In this document: positions 1-5,830 of the stretch, one piece after another
Numbering within the stretch: position 1 is the stretch's first letter
Layout: every line of letters starts with the position of its first letter
Notes under the pieces: generated by a model
Databases searched by the model: none
Seen by the model: the letters and a program-made list of their open reading frames with translations, nothing else
Told to the model about the DNA's origin: nothing
Assembly (NCBI GenBank): GCA_021162285.1
Contig: JAGGYZ010000047.1
Location: 1-9,719 of the forward strand
Origin: Candidatus Fermentibacteraceae bacterium
Lineage (GTDB): Bacteria > Fermentibacterota > Fermentibacteria > Fermentibacterales > JCC-6
DNA: 9,719 bases
Reading direction: 5' to 3'
Made by a program: the position numbers and the translations under genes

Positions 1-1
1 A

Positions 2-469
2 ATAGGAAGCACCGGAGCACTGGTAATAGAACAGATTTCCATGAAGGACATCTGCCTGGGTGCTGCAGACAGCGAAAGGATACCCGGTTCGGATGTTAAA
101 ATAACCGTCTCTCCCAACAGCACAGACCCGGCTGTGTACGGCGATCACCGCCTGCTGCTTCGTGCTGTTTCAAACCTTGTGCGAAATTCTGTGCGCTACG
201 CACAGTCCACCGTAACAATCAGCATCTCCACTATCAAAGATATGGTGGAAGTTGCAGTTACAGATGACGGCCCCGGATTTCCTCCGGGTTTTGCAGAGAA
301 AGCTGTTAATCCTTTTGTTAAAGGACACGACAGCAAGGGCTCCGGTCTGGGCCTTTCCATCGTCAGCAGAATACTTGAGAAGCACGGCGGTTCACTTGTT
401 CTTTCCAATGCAGAAGACGGCGGTGCCAGGGCTGTTGTTTCAATACCATTAAAAAAGGGGAGAGCCTGA
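2..469 (+). CDS. Sensor histidine kinase, C-terminal ATPase domain (5' end outside window)
   Basis: This is the ATP-binding half of a two-component sensor kinase, which would phosphorylate a conserved His in its upstream part and pass the phosphate to a response regulator. The frame is open from base 2, with 13 residues before the first Met at 41, so the gene enters from the left. Counting from that Met, the HATPase_c boxes appear in order: N box RAVSNLVRNS (about 41-50), G1 box DDGPGF (75-80), a short F-box-like NPFVKG (90-95), and G2 box GSGLGLS (100-106). It ends in the usual beta strand (RAVVSIPL) with TGA at 467-469. The His-containing dimerisation domain, any sensor domain and the partner regulator are not in view, so the signal sensed is unknown. 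It converges on secDF and shares a terminator with it. The family is secure; the specific kinase is not identified. Confidence 0.93.
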   Translation: MGSTGALVIEQISMKDICLGAADSERIPGSDVKITVSPNSTDPAVYGDHRLLLRAVSNLVRNSVRYAQSTVTISISTIKDMVEVAVTDDGPGFPPGFAEKAVNPFVKGHDSKGSGLGLSIVSRILEKHGGSLVLSNAEDGGARAVVSIPLKKGRA

Positions 470-478
470 GCCCTCCCC
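457..478. terminator. Bidirectional intrinsic terminator between kinase and secDF
   Basis: GGGGAG (457-462) pairs with CTCCCC (473-478). Inside, after one A/C mismatch, GC (464-465) pairs with GC (470-471) around a four-base loop. Six A residues lie at 451-456, so a minus-strand transcript from secDF would read the hairpin followed directly by UUUUUU, a classic intrinsic terminator. On the plus strand the hairpin is followed by a weaker CUUAUUU tail. The left arm overlaps the last codons and stop of the kinase gene, so the two convergent genes are packed tightly around one element. Confidence 0.75.
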
Positions 479-494
479 CTTATTTAAAACTGCC

Positions 495-3281
495 CTACTT
501 CTTCTTCAGTCTTGCGTGCCAGTCAATAAGGATTGGACTTGCAACAAAGACTGATGAATAGGTTCCAACAACGATACCTATCATCAGCGTAAGGGCGAAG
601 TTCCTTATATCTCCAGTACCGAAGATGAAAAGCATCAGCACTGAAACAAATGTAGTAACGGATGTTACAATGGTTCTGCTGAGCGTCTCGTTGATACCCT
701 TGTTTACCGTCTCCTCGAAGGTTTTGGCTTTTCTGAGCCTGTTGTCTTCTCTGATTCGGTCAAACACCACGATGGTATCGTTGATCGAGTATCCCACAAT
801 TGTAAGCAGTGCCGCTATGATGGTAAGGCTTACATCCACCTGAAGCAGTGCGAGGATACCAACGGTGATCAGAACATCGTGGACGAGAGCAACAACGGCA
901 GCCACTCCCCACTTGAACTGGAATCTGTACCAGATGTAGAGAACGATAAAGAACATGGCCATAAGAATTGAATCCACAGCCTTCGATCTCAGTTCAGCCC
1001 CTACGCGGGGACCTATCTGCTTGATGAAAGAGGCTTCGGAGTTGCCGCCTTCGTCTTCCATCAGCGTACAGCTTTCCTGGTCGAGAGCGCCGTACACTAT
1101 TTCCTTATCGCTTGTGGAGGTTCTTATCACGAAAGCACTGCCTTCTCCGTCCCAGTCCTGAAGAGACTGTACCTGCACGCTTTCAAGACCCTGCGCCTGA
1201 AGAGCACCGGCAAGCTGATCTGTGGTGCTGTGCACCTGGGAGATAACATTGGTTTCAAGACCGCCGGTAAAGTCGATGGACAGGTTGAGACCGCCGTGGG
1301 CGAGAAAGGCGATGAGCCCTATGAGTATCATGGCAAGAGAAGCAACGTAGGTCTTTTTGCGTATGGATGTAATGTTGTAGTGGGCATCTCTCACAAGAGT
1401 CATCTTGCCTATACTGATTTTGGTTCTCTTCACCTGTGCCAGCATGATGCTGAAGATGGATCTGGTAAACACAAGAGAACAGAACATCGATGCCATAATT
1501 CCAATGGAAAGGGTAACGGCAAAGCCTCTTATGGGACCGGTTCCGAACTTGTACAGAACCAGTGCCGTAATGAAGGTGGTGATGTTGGCATCCATAATGG
1601 TTACAAAGGCTCTTGCATAACCTGCATTAACTGCGGATCTGATTCCCTTGCCGGAGCGAAGTTCCTCGCGGATACGCTCGTAGATAAGAACACTTGCGTC
1701 TACTGCCATACCGATGGTAAGGATAATACCGGCGATACCGGGAAGGGTGAGAGTGGCGTTAAGCCCGGTGAACCCCAGCTTTGCAAACGGCCCCGGGAAA
1801 CACAGGAATCCCAGAATGATCAGCATATCGAACAAAAGAGCAAGTACGGCAATGAATCCGCTGACTCCGTAGTAGATCATCATGAACACCGCGATAAGAG
1901 CCAGTCCTACAATACCGGCAATCATGCCGTTACTGATGGCTTTCTGCCCGAGGCTGGGGCCTATTGTCTGTTCTTCAGCAATAACCAGCCTGGCAGGCAG
2001 ACTTCCTGCTTTAAGAACCAGCCTGAGATCCCTGGCCTCTTCCACAGAGAAAGACCCGGAAAGCCTTGTTCCGCTTCCGGTGATTCTTTCGCGAATGGTA
2101 GCTACTGAATAAATTCTACCGTCAAGAAGAATAGAAACCCGCTCGTCTACATTATCTCCTGTTATTCTTGCCCAGTTGGAGGCACCAGCGTCATCAAACT
2201 CCAGCAGAAGATATGGGTCTCTGCTCAAGGAGTTGGCATCTCCCATTCTAATACGGACATCTGTAAGGTTTGCCCCTGTAAGCCTGTAGTAGGGCAGATC
2301 CATATCCGACTGTCTGTCCCAGCCGCGACCGGAATCTTCCGGAATAAGAAAAACACTCATGAGCATGGTTCCGTTGGCGACTGCAGTTGGTTTTCCAAAG
2401 ACAAAGATAAGATTCGCCTCTGAGAGTATCGCTTTTACATCATCGCGGTTGATGATTGACTGGAAGACATCAAACTCTTCTCCCTGTGAAATCACCCAGT
2501 CGCCGGGCATGATACTGAGAATTGTTGCATCGTTCTCGTTTACAGATGTGAGAAGCGAGCTGAGAGTACCAGCCACCTCTATGGTGGGAAGAACCTGATC
2601 GTCATCTGTTTCCGGAACCGGAAGGGTTAAATCGTCTCCTCCGGCAGGAAGGGTGAACTCATCATCTACGACAGGTTCAGCTACCGCTTCATCGAGAACT
2701 TCGTCTCCAAGAACTGCTTCTATTTCCCTTATTACCGGAATACTGGAAGGAGACGGATGTTCAGCATTGGGGTAAGCAACTATTTTGAACTCAAGCAGAG
2801 CCTGTCTCTCAACAATTGAACGGGCTCTTGCCGGGTCCCTGACACCTGGAAGCTGAACTATGATCCGATCACTGCCCTGGCGGGTAATGGAAGGTTCAGA
2901 CACACCGAACTCATCAATTCGGTTTCTGATGATCTCAAGAGCCTGGTCCAGAGCCTCATCGGCATCAAGCCCTGCTGTTGGTTCCACAGTGTAAGCCAGG
3001 TACATACCGCCCTGAAGATCAAGCCCAAGCTTGATGGTTCCCATACTGGACTGATACAGTTGTCTGTACTGTTCCAGCACGGTCTCTCCGCCCTCTTCCT
3101 CCATGCTTTCAATAAGCTCCCTGAGGTAAGGGTTTGTTGTCTCAGGCTGAACACTGGCTTCTGCACGGTCTCTCTCTACAGCCGGTAGTGAATACCATTT
3201 CACCGTCGGCCAGATGAGAATCAGTGCCAGCACGAGCACAAAAGCGGAACTGTAAATTCTCCATCTGTCGGTTCTCTTCAT
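495..3281 (-). CDS. secDF: SecDF fusion: protein-export membrane protein SecD/SecF in one chain
   Basis: SecDF is the proton-driven accessory subunit of the SecYEG translocon, pulling exported proteins across the inner membrane from the periplasmic side. Residues are numbered from an upstream in-frame ATG at 3296. SecD half: TM1 about 17-36, the GLDLQGG motif (91-97), a periplasmic P1 domain, then RLVLKAGSLPA (425-435) and a membrane block about 451-622 containing GMAVDASVLIYERIREE, with D533 at the proton-path Asp position. SecF half: TM about 649-667, LSIDFTGG (672-679), a small periplasmic domain, and a membrane block about 774-925 with YSINDTIVVFDRIRED (D840) and TSVTTF. I prefer the ATG at 3281 (928 aa) because AAGGGGAG lies 4 nt upstream, whereas the 3296 ATG overlaps that site and has none of its own. 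It is longer than the roughly 740-residue Bacillus SecDF, partly because of an acidic insert at about 197-240. Confidence 0.97.
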   Translation of the reverse strand: MKRTDRWRIYSSAFVLVLALILIWPTVKWYSLPAVERDRAEASVQPETTNPYLRELIESMEEEGGETVLEQYRQLYQSSMGTIKLGLDLQGGMYLAYTVEPTAGLDADEALDQALEIIRNRIDEFGVSEPSITRQGSDRIIVQLPGVRDPARARSIVERQALLEFKIVAYPNAEHPSPSSIPVIREIEAVLGDEVLDEAVAEPVVDDEFTLPAGGDDLTLPVPETDDDQVLPTIEVAGTLSSLLTSVNENDATILSIMPGDWVISQGEEFDVFQSIINRDDVKAILSEANLIFVFGKPTAVANGTMLMSVFLIPEDSGRGWDRQSDMDLPYYRLTGANLTDVRIRMGDANSLSRDPYLLLEFDDAGASNWARITGDNVDERVSILLDGRIYSVATIRERITGSGTRLSGSFSVEEARDLRLVLKAGSLPARLVIAEEQTIGPSLGQKAISNGMIAGIVGLALIAVFMMIYYGVSGFIAVLALLFDMLIILGFLCFPGPFAKLGFTGLNATLTLPGIAGIILTIGMAVDASVLIYERIREELRSGKGIRSAVNAGYARAFVTIMDANITTFITALVLYKFGTGPIRGFAVTLSIGIMASMFCSLVFTRSIFSIMLAQVKRTKISIGKMTLVRDAHYNITSIRKKTYVASLAMILIGLIAFLAHGGLNLSIDFTGGLETNVISQVHSTTDQLAGALQAQGLESVQVQSLQDWDGEGSAFVIRTSTSDKEIVYGALDQESCTLMEDEGGNSEASFIKQIGPRVGAELRSKAVDSILMAMFFIVLYIWYRFQFKWGVAAVVALVHDVLITVGILALLQVDVSLTIIAALLTIVGYSINDTIVVFDRIREDNRLRKAKTFEETVNKGINETLSRTIVTSVTTFVSVLMLFIFGTGDIRNFALTLMIGIVVGTYSSVFVASPILIDWHARLKKK

Positions 3282-3285
3282 AGAA

Positions 3286-3293
3286 CTCCCCTT
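3286..3293 (-). promoter_or_regulatory. Ribosome binding site deciding the secDF start
   Basis: AAGGGGAG on the minus strand ends 4 nt before the ATG at 3281. The alternative ATG at 3296 directly abuts this purine run, so a ribosome bound here would select the inner start (protein beginning MKRTDRWR). The choice changes the product by five residues. Confidence 0.6.
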
Positions 3294-3324
3294 CATCTGT
3301 GATCAATCGCTCATCTAATTCTTT

Positions 3325-3333
3325 ATTATATCA
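3325..3333 (-). promoter_or_regulatory. Extended -10 promoter for secDF
   Basis: Read on the minus strand, this is TGATATAAT: a perfect TATAAT with the TG of an extended -10. No good -35 lies at 17 bp (the hexamer there is GATGTT); TTTACT occurs at a short 13-bp spacing. An extended -10 can work without a strong -35. The predicted start near 3318 would leave a leader of about 37 nt before the ATG at 3281, which makes secDF its own transcription unit rather than a tail of the gene at 3470-3868. Confidence 0.6.
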
Positions 3334-3356
3334 GCAGTTACAAAGTAAACATCTGG

Positions 3357-3398
3357 CCGGAAGCGTTCGCACACCCCTGCAACCCAACCTTCCGGAAG
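3357..3398. repeat. Inverted repeat CCGGAAG/CTTCCGG upstream of secDF
   Basis: CCGGAAG at 3357-3363 is the reverse complement of CTTCCGG at 3389-3395. The right arm is itself part of a perfect 10-bp palindrome, CTTCCGGAAG, at 3389-3398. The pair lies between the end of the 3470-3868 gene and the secDF promoter. It could be a weak hairpin ending the upstream gene (no T tract follows on the minus strand) or a binding site upstream of secDF. A 7-bp arm can also occur by chance. Confidence 0.3.
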
Positions 3399-3469
3399 AG
3401 ATGGAAGATAAATAAAGTCAGGAGAATTGACCACCTCAAACGAAAACCACTACCGGACAGTCAGTTTCT

Positions 3470-3868
3470 TCAAGGTGATGTAAAGTGAATCTTCAGAGGC
3501 TGGCCGTTGGGAAACAACGCGCTGAAGACCATACCCCCTGTTTCTCTTTCCCGCGCAATAATACGGCTGAAATTCAGTTTTCTGAGAATCCTTGTTATGT
3601 ACAGATCGGCTTGCGACAGACTGTACATGTTGTGGTCCAGATCCACAACCCAGACAGTCGTGTCGCCGGAGAAAGACTCCCGAGGAACGTTACCAAAGTG
3701 ATACGGCTGTATTTCCAGTTTTAGCTGGTCGTAAACAGACAGATCTTCAGGAAGCTGACTTTCAGGATACAGCACCGTCATATCCGGCGCGACTTTCACC
3801 GCGGTAAAGATTCCTCCGGATAAAAATACCGCAACAGAAATCAGAATCCATACCTCACCAGCTCTCAT
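3470..3868 (-). CDS. Membrane-anchored small protein of unknown function
   Basis: I do not recognise this family. With the start at 3868 the protein has 132 residues: Met-Arg, a hydrophobic segment about 7-25 (VWILISVAVFLSGGIFTAV) that would act as a signal anchor or uncleaved signal, then about 105 residues that should lie outside the cytoplasm. The second half has a strand-helix-strand look: TTVWVVDLDHNMYSL (70-84), an amphipathic stretch DLYITRILRKLNFSRI (88-103), and a terminal strand pair with FPNGQPLKIHF (119-129). An in-frame ATG at 3919 would add 17 residues, but the inner ATG follows AAGGAGGTGAT and puts the hydrophobic segment right at the N-terminus. It is divergent from the barrel gene at 3953 and lies upstream of secDF on the same strand, which has its own promoter. 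Exported location is well supported; function is not. Confidence 0.75.
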   Translation of the reverse strand: MRAGEVWILISVAVFLSGGIFTAVKVAPDMTVLYPESQLPEDLSVYDQLKLEIQPYHFGNVPRESFSGDTTVWVVDLDHNMYSLSQADLYITRILRKLNFSRIIARERETGGMVFSALFPNGQPLKIHFTSP

Positions 3869-3873
3869 TATCA

Positions 3874-3880
3874 CCTCCTT
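3874..3880 (-). promoter_or_regulatory. Perfect Shine-Dalgarno (AAGGAGG) fixing the start at 3868
   Basis: The minus strand reads AAGGAGGTGATA then ATG. AAGGAGGTGAT is fully complementary to the conserved 3' tail of bacterial 16S rRNA (ATCACCTCCTT), and the spacing from AAGGAGG is 5 nt. This is the strongest ribosome site in the window. It implies efficient translation of a small unknown protein and rules out the in-frame ATG at 3919 as the main start. Confidence 0.8.
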
Positions 3881-3952
3881 GAATCTGGAACCTATATTCC
3901 CAGTGTAGTACATTTCCATAAAACGGTAGTGAATGTCAACCCCGGAGGAGTA
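3881..3952. promoter_or_regulatory. Divergent intergenic region holding promoters for both neighbours
   Basis: The genes starting at 3868 (-) and 3953 (+) face away from each other, so promoters for both should lie in or near this short stretch. A consensus TTGACA occurs on the minus strand (3934-3939), but no good -10 follows at 16-18 bp. On the plus strand TTGAAT (3879-3884) has only a weak TGTAGT at 19 bp. Near the plus-strand start, GGAGG (3944-3948) ends 4 nt before the ATG at 3953. I cannot name the exact promoter elements. Confidence 0.35.
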
Positions 3953-4690
3953 ATGAAAAATACTTTAGCACTGCTTGCGGTGACTGCTGCTGCAGCCTTT
4001 TCGGCATCATGGTCAATCGGCCCGGGTGGTCTTTCCGGCTGGCCAGGTCTTCCCTGCTCTGACATTATTGAGAAAGGTCTGCTCCGTGCGGGAATGGAAC
4101 TTCAGTTTGTCTCCACCGACAACGGAACAATTTTTCGCACACCGCTGAAGGCCCTGTGGGGAGCAGAAAACAACATGGAAGCTGGTATTGAAATACCGGT
4201 TATTCCTGTTGACAACGCATACAACGGATCAGCCATAGGGGACATCACCCTGTCCGGAGGATGGCTTTACGAAAGAGCCCGCGGCGGAACCTCCCTCAAG
4301 TTTACAGGAAGGCTTACTGTTCCTTCAGGAGAGGAAAACAGAGACAGAGGATCTGAACTGGCCTTTGGAGCAGTGACAAGCACAACCTTTATTGACTTTC
4401 GCTTGTCCATGTCTGCGGAGTATGCTTTGAACGGTGGCAGGAATCCCTTCGACGATACGGTGGTGGATGTGATGTATTTTAACACCGGAGGATCGAGTTT
4501 CATAACTCCCGACATCCTGCTGTACGTCGCCATGAATGGATCAACTTCTTCAAAACTGGTGTTCGGCGGCGGGGTGGAGTATCTGTTTACCGACGAGATT
4601 TCCCTTGACGGTGGAATCAGAACCGGCATAGACAACTTTGAAAATGTTGAATTGTATGCAGGGGCAAACTGGACGGGGCAGGGCTTCTGA
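3953..4690 (+). CDS. Exported small beta-barrel, probable outer membrane protein
   Basis: No named family is recognised. The 245-residue product starts with a typical Sec signal peptide (MKNTLALLAVTAAAAFS, likely cut after S17). The rest is rich in Gly, Ser, Thr and aromatics arranged as short alternating strands with tight turns, for example AGMELQFVST (46-55), GIEIPVIPV (78-86), GDITLSGGWLYE (96-107), TSLKFTGRLTVP (113-124), IDFRLSMSAEYAL (147-159), KLVFGGGVEYLF (201-212) and VELYAGANW (232-240). It ends in Phe, as outer membrane barrels commonly do (beta-signal). Its size would suit a barrel of about 8-12 strands. A GTG at 3929 would extend it by eight residues, but the ATG at 3953 is preferred: it is preceded by GGAGG 4 nt upstream and puts the signal peptide at the very start. 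Whether it is a channel, a transport protein or purely structural cannot be told. Confidence 0.8.
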   Translation: MKNTLALLAVTAAAAFSASWSIGPGGLSGWPGLPCSDIIEKGLLRAGMELQFVSTDNGTIFRTPLKALWGAENNMEAGIEIPVIPVDNAYNGSAIGDITLSGGWLYERARGGTSLKFTGRLTVPSGEENRDRGSELAFGAVTSTTFIDFRLSMSAEYALNGGRNPFDDTVVDVMYFNTGGSSFITPDILLYVAMNGSTSSKLVFGGGVEYLFTDEISLDGGIRTGIDNFENVELYAGANWTGQGF

Positions 4691-5101
4691 AAAAGCCTGG
4701 GATATCTACGCCCGGAAGTGCCCGAAGCTCTGGAAATGGTATATGAGACCAATGAGGATTACAGTGTTGTACCTGAGATAGAGGTTGGATAAGCTGTCAG
4801 TGATCCGGCTTCAGGTGTGAGGTTTGTCCCAGTTATGCTGTTTTGGTAAAATCCCCTGAACGGCTCGAATTCAATATCCCTGTTCATTTATCCAAATAAA
4901 CTTACCTGGAAAAGTACAGTCTCTGTAATACCTGCAGGTTATGAGCTGACACAAGTGCAGGTGGATAAACCGTTTTACTTAACCACCATTCCGGAATACA
5001 CTGTCTGCTGCCTTGTAGCCATGGAACCACAATCATATATTGCTTTGTTTCGCACGAGGGGTTCAAGTTTAACACGCACTTTAAAGGAGTGAAAGACAAA
5101 A
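4691..5101 (+). other. Gene-free stretch with coding-like remnants in the frame of the barrel gene
   Basis: No start-to-stop gene is convincing here. Reading on in the barrel gene's frame past its TGA gives 33 sense codons to a TAA at 4790-4792, about half of them beginning with G (such as LEMVYETNEDYSVVPEIEVG), which is typical of translated sequence. The same frame then gives 18 codons to a TAA at 4847-4849, and 80 open codons to the TGA at 5090-5092. That last run includes STVSVIPAGYELTQVQVD but has no good start site. This may be a decayed gene or a former extension, or chance. The last part also carries the likely promoter and ribosome site of the lipoprotein gene. I see no clear terminator for the barrel gene. 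Confidence 0.4.
5013..5041 (+). promoter_or_regulatory. Candidate sigma-70-type promoter for the lipoprotein gene
   Basis: TTGTAG (5013-5018) and TATATT (5036-5041) are separated by exactly 17 bp. The -10 matches the consensus at five of six positions and the -35 at three of six. Transcription would start near 5048, giving a leader of about 54 nt. The ribosome site AAGGAG (5084-5089) ends 12 nt before the ATG at 5102, which is longer than usual. Confidence 0.4.
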
Positions 5102-5728
5102 ATGAAAGCATTCTACTTGATGTCAGGTCTATTGATCGTACTTGCTCTGGGTTGTGGTGGGGCCACACCCGAGACACAGGCAGAAAACACTGAAGATGCA
5201 ACTGTTGTTGCTGATGGCCAGCAGGAAGTTGAAGAAACAACTCCAGAAGAGGTTGTTGAAGAGCCTGCTGACAATGAAATCATGATCAGCGGATTTAATC
5301 GTGAGGATAACTATCCTGATATGGATGGTCTTATGGAAATTGGCTCTGCTTTTGCTGAAGACAGACTAAGCTCAGGTGCAACTTTCCTTATTGCAACTTA
5401 TGAAGTTGAAGAAGATCCTCAGTTTGGCTGGAGCGTTCCAGTAGGCGTTCCCAGTGTTCCTGAAGATGGATTGATCTTAACATGCAGAATAAGTGCTTCT
5501 GACGGCCTCCAGGTTGGCGAGTACACCAGCGAAGACGGTGAATTTGGCCGAATCAGCAATATAGGACTCTTCCACAGCAGTGGCAGAATTAACCCTATCG
5601 GCAGCACTACAATAGTTATTACTGAAATCACAGATGAATACATCAAGGGCGAGATAAGTGGCGTTGGTGAAACTGAATATCAGCAGTTCCCTACCCTCAA
5701 CGGCCATTTCAAGTTAGACATACTCTAA
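5102..5728 (+). CDS. Lipoprotein with acidic linker and unknown beta-rich domain
   Basis: The 208-residue product has a short Lys-containing N-terminus, a hydrophobic core and a lipobox LALGC, with Cys18 as the predicted lipidated residue. It should therefore be a membrane-anchored lipoprotein, and the Gly after the Cys does not suggest retention in the inner membrane. Residues about 20-60 form a low-complexity linker rich in Glu and Thr (EVEETTPEEVVEEPADNE). The rest (about 61-208) looks like one beta-rich domain: SGATFLIATYEVEE (91-104), DGLILTCRIS (121-130), GSTTIVITEITDEYIKGEIS (167-186) and a final HFKLDIL. The alternation of short strands recalls small beta-sandwich lipoprotein domains, but I cannot name a family and see no catalytic motif. 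It seems to be transcribed alone, converging on the peptidase gene. Base composition is lower in GC than the neighbours (23 of 60 in 5281-5340). Confidence 0.8.
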   Translation: MKAFYLMSGLLIVLALGCGGATPETQAENTEDATVVADGQQEVEETTPEEVVEEPADNEIMISGFNREDNYPDMDGLMEIGSAFAEDRLSSGATFLIATYEVEEDPQFGWSVPVGVPSVPEDGLILTCRISASDGLQVGEYTSEDGEFGRISNIGLFHSSGRINPIGSTTIVITEITDEYIKGEISGVGETEYQQFPTLNGHFKLDIL

Positions 5729-5751
5729 CTTAAGCCGCTCTTTGTTTTAAT

Positions 5752-5793
5752 ATACCCGCATAGATTACTGTATACGGTAGTTTATGCGGGTAT
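5752..5793 (+). terminator. Long hairpin after the lipoprotein gene, probable transcript end
   Basis: ATACCCGCATA (5752-5762) pairs perfectly with TATGCGGGTAT (5783-5793). The pairing continues inward through 5770/5775 to a TATA loop, making a 19-bp stem. Three inner pairs are G-U wobbles, and all three pair only in a plus-strand RNA; in minus-strand RNA they become C/A mismatches. This suggests the structure is kept for the lipoprotein transcript. Neither side has a run of U, so it may stabilise the 3' end or act with a factor rather than be a simple intrinsic terminator. The basal 11 bp would also form in the transcript of the convergent peptidase gene. Confidence 0.6.
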
Positions 5794-5830
5794 TCAATAC
5801 GCCCGAATCAGGAGTTTCTAACAGCTGCGG

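Noticed and set aside
1230..2108. A 292-codon open frame on the plus strand
   Set aside because: It lies wholly antisense to the membrane part of secDF. Its translation is rich in Gly, Asn, His and Lys with no domain, which is what the complement of hydrophobic codons gives.
3934..3939. Consensus TTGACA -35 on the minus strand
   Set aside because: No acceptable -10 lies 16-18 bp downstream, so I do not call it a promoter on its own.
3929..3952. GTG start at 3929 for the barrel gene
   Set aside because: The ATG at 3953 has GGAGG just upstream and puts the signal peptide at the N-terminus. The extra eight residues (start plus NVNPGGV) would be encoded by the ribosome site itself.
4688..4690. 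TGA recoded as an amino acid in this organism
   Set aside because: TGA also ends the kinase gene and the 3470-3868 gene at natural protein ends, and the barrel protein already ends in the expected Phe. A changed code is not supported.
4267..4752. A 161-codon open frame on the minus strand across the end of the barrel gene
   Set aside because: It is antisense to a well-supported signal-peptide/barrel gene, with no ribosome site or recognisable domain.
4902..5240. A 112-codon minus-strand frame overlapping the lipoprotein start
   Set aside because: It covers the lipoprotein signal peptide and acidic linker in antisense. The Gln/Leu-rich translation is the shadow of the Glu/Val/Thr codons.
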